From: Symsagittifera roscoffensis
Lineage: Eukaryota > Xenacoelomorpha > Acoela > Convolutidae
DNA: 64,000 bases
Direction of reading: 5' to 3'
Assembly (NCBI RefSeq): GCF_963678635.1
Contig: NC_087065.1
Span: forward strand, 40,241,430 to 40,305,429
A program made the position numbers and the translations under genes. The notes beneath the pieces were generated by a model. That model was not told the origin of the DNA. It saw nothing but the letters and a program-made list of their open reading frames with translations, and ran no database searches. Below, one piece after another: positions 1 to 13,700 of this stretch. Positions within the stretch are counted from its first letter, which is position 1. Each line of letters begins with the position of its first letter.

Positions 1-1470
1 TCAGTACATCTGAGAAAAGCGGGCTTGCTACGTTTGTCGCGTTTGTTTGATAAACGTTTATTGGCGGAGATAAATTAGGAGGACAAATAAATGGATTGGC
101 TGCGACCAGTCATCGAACGAAATGACAGACAGGGATTTTGATTGATGAGTAAGCATAAGAATACTCCCTGAACTTGAGGGCAGTTGTGGACGACTGGATC
201 CTGGCAAAAAAAAAAGCATCGCGCTCGTGCTATTGAGGCAAGTGGTGATGAAATAATGTGGACGTTTCGGACAAAAAAATGTTAGACGTATCGAGTTGTT
301 TGTGGTGGCTCCACAAGCATTCGAATGTTATAAATTCAAGCTGGGAGTTGAAATTTTGTACTAGATTTGGTAATAATGATAAATTCTTCTAAGATCTATT
401 CACTGCTTACTCAGACAGTTCCAGAAGTGCAAATAGACTCTGCTGGAGTTTTTGAAGGCTATAAATGAAAAAAGTCATCTTTAGTAGCTATACATAAATA
501 TTCAAAGTTTTCGTCTACAAAAGTTACAAATTCAAGTGGGAAAAATTGTCACTTAAGTTTTCACGCACCTGTATAAAAACCCTAATGTATACCAGAATCA
601 TTTTCAAGTTCCATTCTCTAAAAATAAAATAAAATTGCCACTAAAAATATCAAAGAAACTTTTGTCCGGTGGGTCGGACAGGACTAACCAAGCGATAAAA
701 TGAACAATAGTTGTTTTGCTTTTGAAAAAGAAACACACCCCAGTACAAAAAGTCAAAATCTTAGGATGGAAAAACAAAAGATCATAGAGAAACTGCCATT
801 TGAAGCACACTTTGCAAGATTACTTAGAAACTACTTTAAATTAATAATAGATAAAACTTTCATTAATTCTGATCAATTGGAAAAACAGCAGTCGGAGCGA
901 TAATCCTTTAAACGCTCGCTGCGCAAAAAGAGGAATGATCAATCGAGGGAGAAAGTGAAAACAGTGCAGAAAAGGCGGAACAGTCGAGATGCCAACCTGC
1001 TGTTCAAGCAGCAGCTGACGATATCAAAGGACAGGAAACTATCTAAAGTATTGAAAAACTCGCTGAAAGCGAAAACACAATGGAAAGTGGTGAGGAGAGT
1101 TGTCATGAGTAAAGGAATACTGGCATCAAACGAATAGTGAACACAAATAGGGAAAACAATCCAAAATGTCTCAAATTTTTTTTTACTCATGAAAGAAATA
1201 TTTTGTAACAGCTAAGGAAGAAATTCCCTGAGAGAAAATAGAATACAACTTACTCAAATTGAATGATTACAAAAGGAATGGGAAGCTTCTGATTAGACCC
1301 CCAAAAGGAAAATTAGGGTACGAAACTGCAACGACTGTCAAAACAGCAGCCGGGCAAGATATAAAAAAGAGAAATTGGTTAAGCAAAGTTACGCTCAGAG
1401 GGTGAGGAGCCACAACGATAATCAAGCAGGAACCGGTCAGAAGATTCCGAACGCATGCATCTTGAGAAAC
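1..1470. other. upstream flank, no gene recognised
   Basis: Mixed A-rich sequence with only short open frames (for example 700-903 and 955-1137 on +). These are rich in K, Q and S and show no motif I know. The purine-rich strand from about 650 to 1450 looks like the start of the decayed coding sequence described next, but I cannot identify it. Confidence 0.4.
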
Positions 1471-1480
1471 CTATCAAACC

Positions 1481-2590
1481 ATGTTATCAAACTCCGAGGA
1501 GAGCACTGCTAGAGAGCAGCACTGTGGACAGGATAAGGTCCACAACAAATTCCAGAACAGACAATCGATGGTAACAACCAAAGATACCGACGAGGCGTTG
1601 AAACTATTTTGTCCATTCAAAGGGCGAAACTCAACACAGCTGGTGAAAACTTGTCTGGACTCAAAAATCAGGAGGAGGTTGCGATGAAACACAAAGAAAA
1701 AAAGAAACCTACGTTTCAGGAGTCAAAACAATTACAGACTGCTGGAACAGTTAAGAAGAAACAATTGGCCGAGTTTAAAGTTCCCGAAGAACCAAGTAAT
1801 TCAACGCCCTGTGATTTGTTCCGAAAAAAAGGAAAAACTCAAAAATTTTGGTTGCTAAACGAAAACCGAGACTACCCTAAACTCCTTTAGAATCAATATA
1901 TGTCCCCTAAAAGTGAAAAAAAAACTTCATAAATCAGCAATTGACCGGAGGGTTTCAGAAGATTGCAAAATATATATTGGGTGAAAAGAATCCAGATGAT
2001 GAGCTAGGAGCAAAATTAACTTGTCGGGGCCAAAAGATGGACGCAAGGGAAGAGCTTACAAAAATCAGGAGCCAAACGGTTCGGGAACTCTATAAAGCAC
2101 TCAGTGAAGGAGATCAGCCAAAAGGAGGACATATTTGTTGAATTAGGAAGGGCAGCTATAAAGACTTACGGAGCCGACTTGGCTATTTTTACACCGATGA
2201 CAAACCAGTCGACGGAAAAGAGGCTCACACTCTTGTAAAGACAATTAATTTTCCAGAAATTTGGCTATGACTACTTTGATATTACAACGAAAAAGGTTGC
2301 TGAATTGAAAAACTCACTAAAACTAGACTATGCAAACGCAAGAAACCAATAGAATATAGACAAGTAAAAACTTAGTAGTGATTACTAAAACGCATTACGA
2401 GATAAAATGTTTGCAGTCGAACCGGGAATAGGGTACTTCAGTTGAAGATACCTTGATGTTGCTATCTATGATCAACAATTTTTGTAACTAAAATGTGTCA
2501 GGGCTATTTACTGCAAAACAAAAAGATTTAGACAAACTTCTTTTAGTCAGATGCGTAGCTATGGTATCGAGCCAGTAGATCTGAGCTAAT
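1481..2590 (+). pseudogene. unrecognised decayed coding sequence
   Basis: Several + frames in series have protein-like composition (mixed K, E, D, R and hydrophobics) instead of the F/I/K bias of random AT-rich frames. They are 1481-1687, 1609-1890, 1941-2141, and an ATG-less frame from about 2132 to 2345 containing ELGRAAIKTYGADLAIF and then KFGYDYFDITTKKVAELKN, broken by one TAA. The frame changes several times, so if this was one protein it is frameshifted. I do not recognise the family. It could be the gag or ORF1 part of a dead retroelement, which is inference from the many retroelement remnants nearby. Confidence 0.3.
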
Positions 2591-2599
2591 ATAAAAATT

Positions 2600-5500
2600 T
2601 TCAAAAAAACCGGATGGATAAACTTAGCAGTTTTATTATTTACTCGACCGAGCTATGGGTAATTTCTCGCGTCATTATGATCACAATTCAATTTCGAAAG
2701 TTTTCATGACCATAACATGGCCGTAAATTAAACCTTTGACCGCTAAAAAACGCATCCAATTAAACTGAAACAAAAACAAGGGTAGCCGGTTACTCTGCAA
2801 AGTATGCCACAGTCTTGCAAAAAAAATAAAAAGCTAGTTTAATATTTTGTCGTTTTTTCTGTGTGGTGTGATAAAAAAAGATCCTAAAGAAAAAGTAGAA
2901 CTTAATTATATTCGACAGTCATAGTAAATAAGGACAATTGGAAAACATTTTATGTAGAAAAATGACAAAAAAATACAGATTAAATTTTTTGAAAGTTTTC
3001 AAACATTTTCTCTACTTTTGTTTTAATTTTTTTTTAATTTTTTGATGGTTTTGATTCCCAAAGATGCGCTAAAAAACTCAAAAATTAAGTTAATTCGTGT
3101 AAAACCAAGTTTCGTTCATGGCTTAAATTAAGCATAAAACAGCTAATGTAGTCCTGCACGCTCCTCTATTTAGCTCTAAAAAGAGCAAAAATCAAAAACC
3201 TTACGAGTTTTTAAGGTCGTTTGAACTAAAATTAAAAAATCCTCAATATGTTATATCACTCGAATCATTCCGCTAATTAATTGTTGTACTTGATTTTGCG
3301 TGGAAAAAGAAAAAAAAATCAAAAATAAACCCGAACACAAAATTCTTTCCCATTTTTCAAATGAAGAGTATTTGACCTTTTAGAATATAATAGAATGTTC
3401 TGACTAAGAAACTCGTAAAATTGAGAACTTTCGCGGAAGACCATTTTGTCTTCTTGAGTCTTCTTGAGACAATTTTGTCTTCTTGAGTCCTTTTGTGTGG
3501 ATATGTGGAGGTGGGGGGCGGTCGACGTCTGGGGTTTTTTACTTTTTCAGCCCCAACAACTAAATAACACCATGGGGGCCTTAAATTGTTTGCTCGGGAG
3601 CGATAATGTGTATAAGAGAGGGGTAATGTGTGTAAGGGGGGTAAGTATGAGGAGGGGAAGGAAGTGGCAGGAAGAATGGTGAAACTAAGAGTGGTGTAAC
3701 TTGGCGGGGAACGCACAGCACGAAAACAATGAGAAAAAATATAATGATTAGTATTTGTCGATTAAATAGTAAGTTTACCCTTGCGATTAGCAAAAGTATT
3801 GCAATCGAGTTCTGTACTTTTTCCCGTCAAAATTTTGTTCACAAGATGGTCAAAATTAGAAAAGGTAAATTTAGGTGCAGTTCATAATGCATTCACATTT
3901 ATCAGCGTGTCCGACACACTTGCTCTAGAAGTAACAAATACGCCTGGGACTGCAAAGGTCCTGAGTTTGAATCTGACAGGACCTGTTTTTTTTTCCTAAC
4001 GCACAAAAAATGCATTTGAAAAAAAGGCATTGTCGGCATATTATTTGTCTGCTTACGTTTTGTCGGCTTAGTTGCCTCATCGTAAAATTTTTCTAACCAA
4101 TTTTTTTCTTCTTCCGCTTAGTATCTTGGTTAATTTTTGCTGTTTGTTGTTTTACGAGCCTTGGCTTTATTTATTTTCTTTTTTTTTGTTTTTTTTCTGC
4201 TTGAAAACATTATTCTGCCCAGGTTATTTCGGCTTATGTTTTATCGACTTAAAGAAATCTCTTTGATTCGTTTCATAGGAAACTTGATTTTTGTGCTCCC
4301 CTCTGGTTTGCACAAAAGTTCCAAGATGTTAAGATATATTATAGTTTTTTATGGCAATAAATTTTTTTCAGCTTTTTTGTTTTCATTCTTTTTTCCGCTT
4401 GAAAGGTTTCGGGCTGTTTTAAATCAGCCTAATGGCCTCATGTTGCGTCTTTCGATGGGCAAAAAAGGTTTTTATGTGCTTGTGTGTGTTTTGATTTTGA
4501 TGTGGACTCAATAACTTTTTATTCGACGTGAAGATTTCTGCATTTTTTTTCGTTTTTTTTGTTTTTTTTTTGGCTGAATTGAATTTGTTGAAATTTTGCT
4601 AAGGTTTTTTTCAGGTTTAATAGAATTTGAATCAAAGCTATTTTGGCTTTGAAGCCTCATGTTGTTTCATTTGATTATTAAATAAAGCTTGACGTGTGTG
4701 TGTTTAGGGTTGAGAAGGACTTAATATATTTTTATAAGTCTTAGGTATTGTTGATTTTTTCGGCTTCAAGGGTTTCTGCTGAGGTGTTTTCGGCTTTGTC
4801 ACCGCTTGGTAAATCTTCTTCCAATGCTTAATTCACAATATTTTGTCTTGGCATAACTTGTTTCAAGTCCAGCCTTTTTAATTTTGATAGATCTAGTTTT
4901 TCAACGTTTTTGATTTTTTTTTCTACATAGCGGCTTACTTGTTTTGTATCGCAAAGGGTGCGAAGCTCAGATTCGCCCCTGTGTCGTAATATCTAATTAT
5001 GTTTTTGTATTATTCACCGGGAACAAACTTATTTTTTGGCTAACGTAGATCGAATTTGTTTGTAGGCAATCCGAGACCGAGTTAAATATTTTTAAGGCTA
5101 ACCAGGTATTCGGCTCCGTGACGCGCCACCGGCATTTTTTCGTGATACTGTTTTGTTTTAGAGCAAAACCGAGAAATAATTTCACCAAATTTCTGAGTTA
5201 TTTTTTTTTTCAGAAAAAATTATGACGCCGTAGTTAGGTTATTTTTGTTTGTCAAAACCGGCATCAAATAAAGTGGCCCATTTTTGTCTTTTCAACCGCC
5301 TTTAATTTGAATTGAATTACTTTTCAAGGATTTGGGATTAGTAACAACTCAACAGCGTTTTTTTCAGCATTGTTGTAATGCCCCGCTGAACTTTTTTCCG
5401 GTCAAATTTATGCAGGCAAAGAGTTAAAAGCATTCTGTTTATTTTTGGTTATCTATTTTCTCCGCCAAAGTGCGTTCGTTTTGTTAATAAACTGCCAAAT

Positions 5501-6700
5501 TAGGTTCAATTTAATTGTCTTACTCGTTATTAAGTTCACTGTCTAGATCAGACCCGTCTCTATGTCATTCACCAATTGACTTCTAGATCTGTTTTTGACA
5601 ATGGCGCTCTACTTATGGATAATTTTCTCAATTCACATTTAGTTCAAAGCACGAATTTTTCAATTAAATATTTACTCGTCATATGAAACTTTTGTCCATT
5701 CCGGTTTATACAATATGTTTTTTGTGGAAGCCCGCTCTGATAGAAGCTTTTTTCCCAAAAAGTTCCATTTTCGTTATCAATCTGAATTTTGAGGCGGCCA
5801 TTGTGGCTCTTTTCCTGCTAGCATCCTTTGTTTTTTTTTCCAGATTCCAGTGAAGGAAAGTCCGTTTTACAATAACTATTGATGTAATCTGCAAAAAAAG
5901 GTCAGCATGAATTAGTGAGCAGATTTTTACATTTGTCACATGCAAATTGCAATGTGAACTATTTTTAAACAACTTGATTTTGTAATTTTACGAGGGGGTG
6001 GGGAAAGTGGAAAAAAGCCCCCGAGACTATTTTACCGGCAGTTTAGCTGTTTTCGAGGATCGTTCGCTCAAAATTTTGCTCCACCTATGGATTATATTTA
6101 GTTCATTACAGTTCACCTAAGATTCACATGATTACCAATTTTTCATGCTCCTCATGAAAGTTAAAATGTTCAATCCAATCTATTTTACCCATGCAACGGT
6201 TTCCAACTATTGCTCTCTACATCTGGATCGTCACAGCTCACAGCTTCTTTTACGACTTTTAAGTCCCACCCGACCAATGGTTCCCTTCTAAATCCTTACC
6301 AATGATTATTTTATGCAATATCGCTCATCCAGTTAATAATTTGTTCACAATTCACTTCTACGCCTGAAAAAAAATTTTGGCTCATGGCTTAAAAAATTCG
6401 CTTGAAAAAACTTTCTTTACGCTTGAAAAAATTGAAGTTTTAACAGTTTTTGTACGCAGAAAAATTGACTTTGAGATAAGTGGAAACTTCAGAAAATTTT
6501 TAAAATTTCCGAAGCTAATATGGTAGTTTTTGGCCGGTGTAATGTTCCGACTTCATCAAGAACTATGTTTTGCTGATTCCGACCCATTAAGTGAGAAACA
6601 TTGAATCAAATTTCTCACAATTTATACGCGATATATGTTTCGAAAATATTTTTTTATGCTTGAAAGACTTCCTTGTCTCATTATGAGAAACACCAATAAG
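2600..6700. other. AT-rich spacer, no gene recognised
   Basis: Long T- and A-runs throughout. Between about 4020 and 4830 the words TCGGCTT and CGGCTTA recur at irregular spacing, suggesting a degenerate simple repeat. A G/T-rich tract with runs of GTGTG, AGGGG and GGGGG lies at 3490-3720. The open frames here (for example 4137-4514) are low-complexity F/L/I-rich translations of T-tracts, and I do not regard them as genes. Confidence 0.5.
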
Positions 6701-6706
6701 ATCATT

Positions 6707-6871
6707 GGCCCATGTGAACAATCTCCTCCCTGAATAGACCAATTAAAAATATCCCCCAAAACTAAATGGTGAATTCATGCACTATGCTCAAATCTGATTG
6801 GCTGATTAATATTACTTTAAGCCATGTGAACGGTCTAATTTGAGTTCGGAGGATGATTGTTCACTTGGTCC
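6707..6871. mobile_element. small inverted-repeat element (MITE-like)
   Basis: The ends 6707-6734 and 6845-6871 are inverted copies, with one gap and a few mismatches, sharing the core GTGAACAATC followed by TCCTCC. The five bases GATCA occur just outside both ends, at about 6700 and 6871, and could be a target duplication, but five bases can match by chance. There is no coding capacity. It resembles a miniature inverted-repeat element of unknown superfamily. Confidence 0.4.
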
Positions 6872-6879
6872 GATCAGTC

Positions 6880-9800
6880 AAGTTAACTAAATTTTGAATG
6901 CTTTTTTTTACTGACTGTTTGGACCAAACCGACAGAAAATTGGGATTTTGAGCATCTACACTCAACACCATTAGTTTGATCCTGATTTTTCACAGGCCCT
7001 TTTTTAACATTTTAAATTATTACTTTTTCAATAAACTACCCAGTTAAGAGGTGCCAACGGTGTCTCAAGATGAATTGTAAAAAAGAACTTCAAGCCGAAA
7101 AACTCTTTAAAAGTCACCAGTTTTATATAAACTGAATGTTACATTTGTCACGTTACTTTCTGAACACTTTTCAGCCGTTTAAACTTACTGATGCAATGAC
7201 AAAAAAGGCGTTTCTTGTGTGGCTATATTTATCATCTATTTTAAACATGTAATTTAACGATGAAAGTTACATAACGTACAAAATAGTTTGAATTTTAGAC
7301 ATTTTGAATATAAAAGCTTAACGACATCGTGCGTATTGAGTAAATTAACTCATTTTGCCTCATAAACTTTTTGAAAAATAATCATTTTTTTTTTCTGCTC
7401 AATTTACCAAAATTTGCTTAGCGTAGCTATTGTTCTTAAATTTTGATTTTGTTGGGTTTACTCCTCTGGAAACCGCGTTTCAGAAAAATCATGTTAAGCC
7501 GAATTGCATATTTCAAGATATCACGAGGTCCTCATTTGTCCTTTTAGCGTTGAAAATTTTATTATTAAATGTTTTTGAAAATTCTCTGAAGACTAAGGTT
7601 AATATTTTTACGATTCTTTTTGAGAAATGATCTATAAAGCCTTATTTTCAACTGAATTTGGGTCTATTCCAATTCCCCCTTCACATTTCAAATTTTCTAT
7701 AATTCTTGTTGCTTTACGTTTAATAATAACTAAACGGCTAATTTCCTTGCATTATGACAATGTTCAGATCGTTTTTCAGACTTCAGTTTCAAATGTGTGG
7801 GAGAGGAAAAGAGCAGTGAATTTAACCAGGTGAGGGAGGATGTAGGATTTTCTCGAGGGATCAGATTTTCATTTTTTTATTTTGAAAATTTTGTCAACCT
7901 TTTTTAGGTCGACCAATTTGATTTTCGGAGATCTCCCATTTAACAAAAAATACCCCTTTTTGATTAAATCTTCCGTGACTAGTTTCCCATTTTGCCCAAC
8001 AAAACCCCCACCCACCCCCTACCACCACCTCTCACAATTAGCATACTTTAGAAAACTTTCAAGCTCGGTCAGCAGAAAACGGGTGTTATAAAATAGAACC
8101 AAAAAGGGACCGAATCACTGAGAGGAGAGTTGTTTTCCGCCAACCCGCCCCTTTTCCCTAAACCCCCTACGATCAATTTTTGTAGGCGCTTCCTTCACCC
8201 TCTCCAAAGTAACATTAATACAAACTTAATACAAATGGCTGCCCAAAATGGTTTCAAATGAACAGCCGCCTGCACAATCGATTGCTGAAAACAAAGCACC
8301 TCTGTCCACCTCTTGTAGTTTACAAAAATGATGCTGACCAAACTGGTGCTGAAAAAAAAGCACCCTATAGTTTGCAGTTTCTTCTTTCACAAGACTAACA
8401 CCTGTAGCGGGAGTTGATAATTGGACAATGGGTTAAAATTAGTTCTCTGGTGTGGCGTTTAAAAACAATTAGATCTATGATACCTTGCCAAGTAATCTCT
8501 TCATTATTCCATGCTCAAATTTCTGTTTCCCTGTGAAAAGACGACTGAATGCGATTTTTCGTATTACCGACGGGAAAAAATGCAAATCCGATAACACCGT
8601 AATTTTTTCTATTTTACACTTTTCTTATCTTTCATAAAAATTTTGTTGTCTCGTTTCACCAATTTTTCACCGAAAAAAAACCCTAAAATGAAACAAATTT
8701 TAGAAAGTAACATTGCTGATAGTTAGCTAGTTATTTAAATTGTTTCAATAAAATTAGTTGTTTTTAAATAAAGGGTCGATTGGGCGTTTATATTTTATCT
8801 GATTTGAGATTCCACAAAAATACAAAAATAGTAAAAAGAAACAGCTCCAATTGAATCAAAATTCAATATACCACTCCGCAAGGCTTTGTATCGGCGCTTA
8901 CTGTCGATTCTAATTGGCTCTACAAATTTTTGCGTTTTCTCTGGTGCATTTTGCTACCTTTTTCACAAAACTGCTGTGAGTTTTAAAGTCAGACTAAAAC
9001 AAATCCAGCCTTTTTTCATTTTCGAGTCCTTTTTTTTCAGCAACTCAACTACTCAATTTTTATTGAAAAAAGTAGCTTGTTTTATAGTGGTAATGTTATT
9101 ATAATGAAATATAAATCCCAACAAATAAATATGACGCAACTTCATTTTTAATTTCATAGCAAAAAATATCAATTTGATTTATTTTGACCGAAACAGTTAT
9201 GAAAATAGTTGCCTCGCGCTGTTTAAAAAACTCCAGTGTTTTTCTTAGCTCGCATACTTAACTCTTGCCTAAGTTTCCGTGGTAAATTCGGTCTCTATTT
9301 ACTTGCTTGCATTTTGTATTCCCCTTTCACTGATATTTATCCCAGATAAGCCAGGTATTTCTAATTTTTGAATGGCCAATTGTTGCAAACTGCTTCTAAA
9401 TACGGATTAAATCTATAGAATCGGTGCGTGCGTAATCATCGGTTAAAAATTGAAGAAGAAATTTTTCCCTCTCTTCTTAAAATATATGAACGATTTTTTT
9501 ATTCCAAAATACTCATTTGTTTTACTGATTTGTTTGCTTGCGCGGCAACAGTTTTGTTTTCCGTTCGTCCAACTTGGTTTAAATTAATTATTGGTGTCAA
9601 TTGAAAAATTGAACATTTACTGAGGACGCTGTTACTATCTTAGTTCAAGCATAGCCTCCTTTCCCTGCTCCCAGTTCAAACAAAAATCAGTCATTTTGAC
9701 CAACATGCAGTTGGTCCACATGCAGATGACAATTTACTCTTTTTCAAAATCAATTTAATCTTCATTAAATGGTCCTCCTTGAAACTTTGTGAGTGTAGAA

Positions 9801-10600
9801 AAAATTAAAACAGTTTAGTTAATTAGTTTTACAAAAATTTTGTTTTTTCCCCATATTCCAATTGGTTTTTGCTTTTTTTCTTTGACAGTTAATTTGTATA
9901 ATCTGACCTTTCAAAGGGCTTTCAAAATAAACCCTACATGTGGCATTATTTGACTTGTGAGCGTCAACCTTGTCTCCTTGATTACTTTTTACACAAACCG
10001 ACGACCGAGTTAATTTTCCCCAAGGCGAAATCGTATAGCCCATAAACTTCCTCAGATATTCGAGCACGGTCGAGATAACGTCTCAAGCTTTTTTTTTGAA
10101 GGATTTACGGAACTTGACTATTGTGCTTTATCTTGCTTGAGATATTTCAAAAATCAATGAAGTTAAAATTACTTTGAAGGTTTTCTGTTGAAAAAACGTG
10201 GAGATTTGTTCCAGTTTTGACCTGCTTTGACCACTAAAGCAAAACAATTATTCAAAGAAAGTGTCAGAGTATTTAGTTTGATACTTGGTTGGGGTGATTT
10301 GCCTGTTCAATTGAGATACCTGGCGCCGATTTCAAAATCTAAATTTGACTTGGGACTTCTGTGAGTTTATGCATTATTTGGACACAATTCTTTACTTCAT
10401 TCAAAAGATTTGCGTCGCGGAGCACTAAATGTAACAGTCTCTCCATTTATGTTTTTCTATAACTTCCCCACACGGAACCTTTGTTACATTTGGCTTTTAT
10501 ATTATCTTCTACCTGCAAACTGCCATTTGTAATCAGTTATTTGCGTCAATTATTTAAAAAATTTGTTCATTCTATGTGTAAGCGTTTGAAACTAGAATAT
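6880..10600. other. AT-rich spacer upstream of the receptor gene
   Basis: No protein family or RNA gene recognised. A fragment at about 7830-7950 matches one end of the C-family repeat described below (GTAGGATTTTCTCGAG, then a GGTCGACCAATTTG-like word). C-rich patches occur at 8005-8030 and 8140-8170. The frames 7430-7630, 7627-7833, 7882-8091 and 8886-9104 are short and lack recognisable motifs. The receptor promoter should lie in the last part, but I see no convincing TATA box. An AG ten bases before the ATG (10594) could be a trans-splice or 5' UTR acceptor, which is speculative. Confidence 0.4.
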
Positions 10601-10607
10601 TTTAAAA

Positions 10608-10784
10608 ATGAATGACTTGAATTTTGATTCCAATACTTCAATGGGGTCCCTGGATTCTAATGTCAACTCCTCAAACATGGGATCCCTGGATGCCGGATCA
10701 GGAGACGATACTAAAACCCCGACTGCAGATTTGGCCCACTGGATGGAGATTGTGTACGGCAGCATTCTCTCACTTCTCTTTCTG
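10608..10784 (+). CDS. receptor exon 1: N-terminus and start of TM1
   Basis: Residues 1-59. The ATG is preceded by AAAA, with A at -3, a favourable context. The N-terminus repeats the words MGSLDSN and MGSLDAG and has NTS and NSS glycosylation motifs, with no cleavable signal peptide evident. TM1 begins at about residue 45 (HWMEIVYGSILSLLFL) and is split by the intron. The donor is CTG|GTAACT, phase 0. The open frame runs a few codons into the intron, so its in-frame TGA is not the gene's end. Confidence 0.88.
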
Positions 10785-13700
10785 GTAACTATTTTGGTTT
10801 GAACTGATACCGATTAAAACAGAGTTCGATAAAAGTGACAAACGATAATTTTACAGACTCGAATTAGTGAATAGTAATGAAATCTCGCCTTTTCGCTCCT
10901 GACGAATATATTCTTCAAATTTGTGGTCTATGTCAATGTCTAATAGTTTCATTTTCAGTCGGGGGCTTCTTATTATCATAGTAGTCTCCAAATATTTTTT
11001 GTCACAAGTATCTTGTCAGCATTCAGAACATTTTTCAGCGGTAGCTTTTGATTCAGCTTTACATGAAAAAAGAAACTATAAGCAATAAAAAATGCGACCA
11101 AAGTAAATTCAGTAGATGACGTCATTAGAAAATGATGAACTTTTCCAGGTGATTGTGTCGAGCAGTGTTTTGGTGTTGCTTGTAGTGGTTACCAACTCCA
11201 AACTGCACAGTCTCCCGGGGTACTTGATGGCAGCACTAGGCATATGCGACCTCACTATGGGTACGATGTTGTACAGAACCTCCTTAAAACATGCCCCCCC
11301 TCCCCCTCCCCCTCTCTCTCCATTACAAAAAGTTTTTTTACTCGACTCAACATGCGTATATGCTAAGTAGTTATGGATTAGTTCAATATAGGGTTGAATT
11401 CAATATATTGTTGGAAGATACCATGGATGAGTGCTATTGAGGTACCATACTTTCGAGACAGTAGAAATGACTTAAGCAGAGACATCGACATTTGATTGAA
11501 ACTTTTTGCTTGCGAACAAGTGGATTTCCACACTGGCATTTGTTTTGTTTTCAGAAAAGGAAACGAAAAGTTTTTGGGCCACTTTTAATTCAAACTTTTG
11601 CATAAAAACTCTATTTTATCCGTTTGCTTGACAAAAAAGATACCTAAAAATAGATTTGATCCATCAAAAAATCTGACTAGTCGTATAAAAGCATGAAAAA
11701 TTACAAACTTGACTAGTTGTCATCGAAGACATTGCTCGACTAAATAACCTTGATAAATAAACATTTTTTCAGCTGTGACTTCTATAATCCCGTCTGTGCT
11801 GACTATCATCTGGGAAAAGTGGCTTTTCACAGAGACTGGGTGCTACATGCAGGCATACTGCCAGACATACCTGGGTCCCCTGGAAAGCAGCTTCATCATG
11901 TTCTGCGCCCTGGATCGCTTCAGTGCAATTCGATCCCCTCTTTTCTACAGCCAACTAGAGATATACGTATTAAGATACCTCAAGTTAATAATTCTTATAA
12001 CTATACTTATTAACCTTCCGATTCCAACTGCGGCCGCTATAATAGCGAAGACGGTGAAGTTCAACCCTCGTTTTTCGCACTGTGTGTTCTCGTTCGACGG
12101 TCATTTTGTAGTGCCGTTTCTCAACTACGTGTTGCAGTATTTACTCCCCGGACTGGTGATCATCTTCTGCTACTCCTACATTGCAGTTGCTGCTTTTAGA
12201 AGCAAAAAAGAACACCTGAAGACACTCAAAAGCGTGAGTAATTGGTTTTATTCGGGAAAATTTCACGAGGGAAAAAACAGAACGTAACCACTAAGGGTCT
12301 CCTTGAAAACATTTAAGGGGACGGATCTTAAGCCATTGTCAAAAAAGGAAACTTATTGAAAAACCGATGCACTCCAACTAATTTTTGCGGTATTTGACTA
12401 AATGTCAATGTCAAAAATGAATCCGCTATTTTTTCAGTCAATTATTTTGAAGCAGTAATTGCTTCCGTTTTCTGACCAAATTTCCTTTTTTGAGAAATTT
12501 TGACTTTGAAAAAATGAGACAGCGATGATTAAGAGCAACAATCCGGATGAACAATTGCTCGTATCAGCGCTAAACTCTATGTGTTTTGAACGCTTTCAGC
12601 TTGGCTTAAATTTTTTCCTCAAAAAAGAATTATTATAAAATAATTTTGTTCCGCATCTCATTGGATAAACTTGTTGAGCTCTTCAGTCCTTAACCGACCT
12701 GCAATTATAATTTGCTCAAAAACCGGATTTTAAGTGGGGACGCTTTTTTTTCTCAGAGATTCGACCACCTGCCGACCCAAAGGGTTCCCCCTTTGTACTA
12801 TTTTAGAATATCCACTTTTGGCTGACGGAGCCTAAAAATTTATACTAATTTTGAAGGCGCCAATATGTACTAATTTTGAGGGAGGAGCTTGGGCCGAAAA
12901 AACGTGATTTTTTGGTCAAAATTTCCCACAAAGTGCCTAAAAACAAAATTTCAAGAAAATTTGTCTAAAACCGGGTCTTTTGTCTTTTTAGTGTGCTTTG
13001 GCAGAGCTCGGAAAACCAATTTTGTCGACCTAAAAAAAAGTCGACAAAATTTGCTAAATTTTTTTGAACATCCGCCCCCTGAAATTTGAGCTGAAATTTT
13101 GATGAAATTTTTTTGAAAATATCGAGAAAATCCTAGATCCACCCCTGCACAAAATAAAAGCAAGAGCTGTAGAAAAAAAACGTTCAAAGAAGCAATGTTT
13201 TGAGAAACAACAACTAACTATCGTATTCAATTTTTTGGTAACCAATAAAATATATCAAAAAACAATACTAATAGTGTCCGAGTTGTTCTAAAAAGTCGCC
13301 GGATTACAATAAAAAACGTTATTTTCACCGACAAAAGATTATGAGAAGCTTTGTGATAAGCTTTACTTTTCAAACCGATAATTAATTTATATTCAGACTA
13401 CGTTTTACTCCCGCAGACACGATTTATAATTATTTGAAAAAACTTCGGCAATTTGCAAAAAGTTTGAAATCAATTTGGAGCCACAAGTGCTGCCAATGAA
13501 AATCATTAACAACTTGATGGTAGAAAATTTTTTAAGAAAGTTTTTTCAATTGAAATTTTTTGAATTTTTTTGGCTTAATTCAATTATCACGGTAAAAATA
13601 TCGGTACCATTCGTTTGCTTTTTGTGGAAATTTTTCAAAACTTCTCAAAATAAAACGAACAAGTTTTGTATTCAAAGTTTTGGCTTAAAATGGAAACATC

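Noticed and set aside
4137-4514. 125-residue hydrophobic + frame
   Set aside because: It is a translation of T-runs (F/L/I-rich, no motif) in low-complexity sequence, as expected by chance in this base composition.
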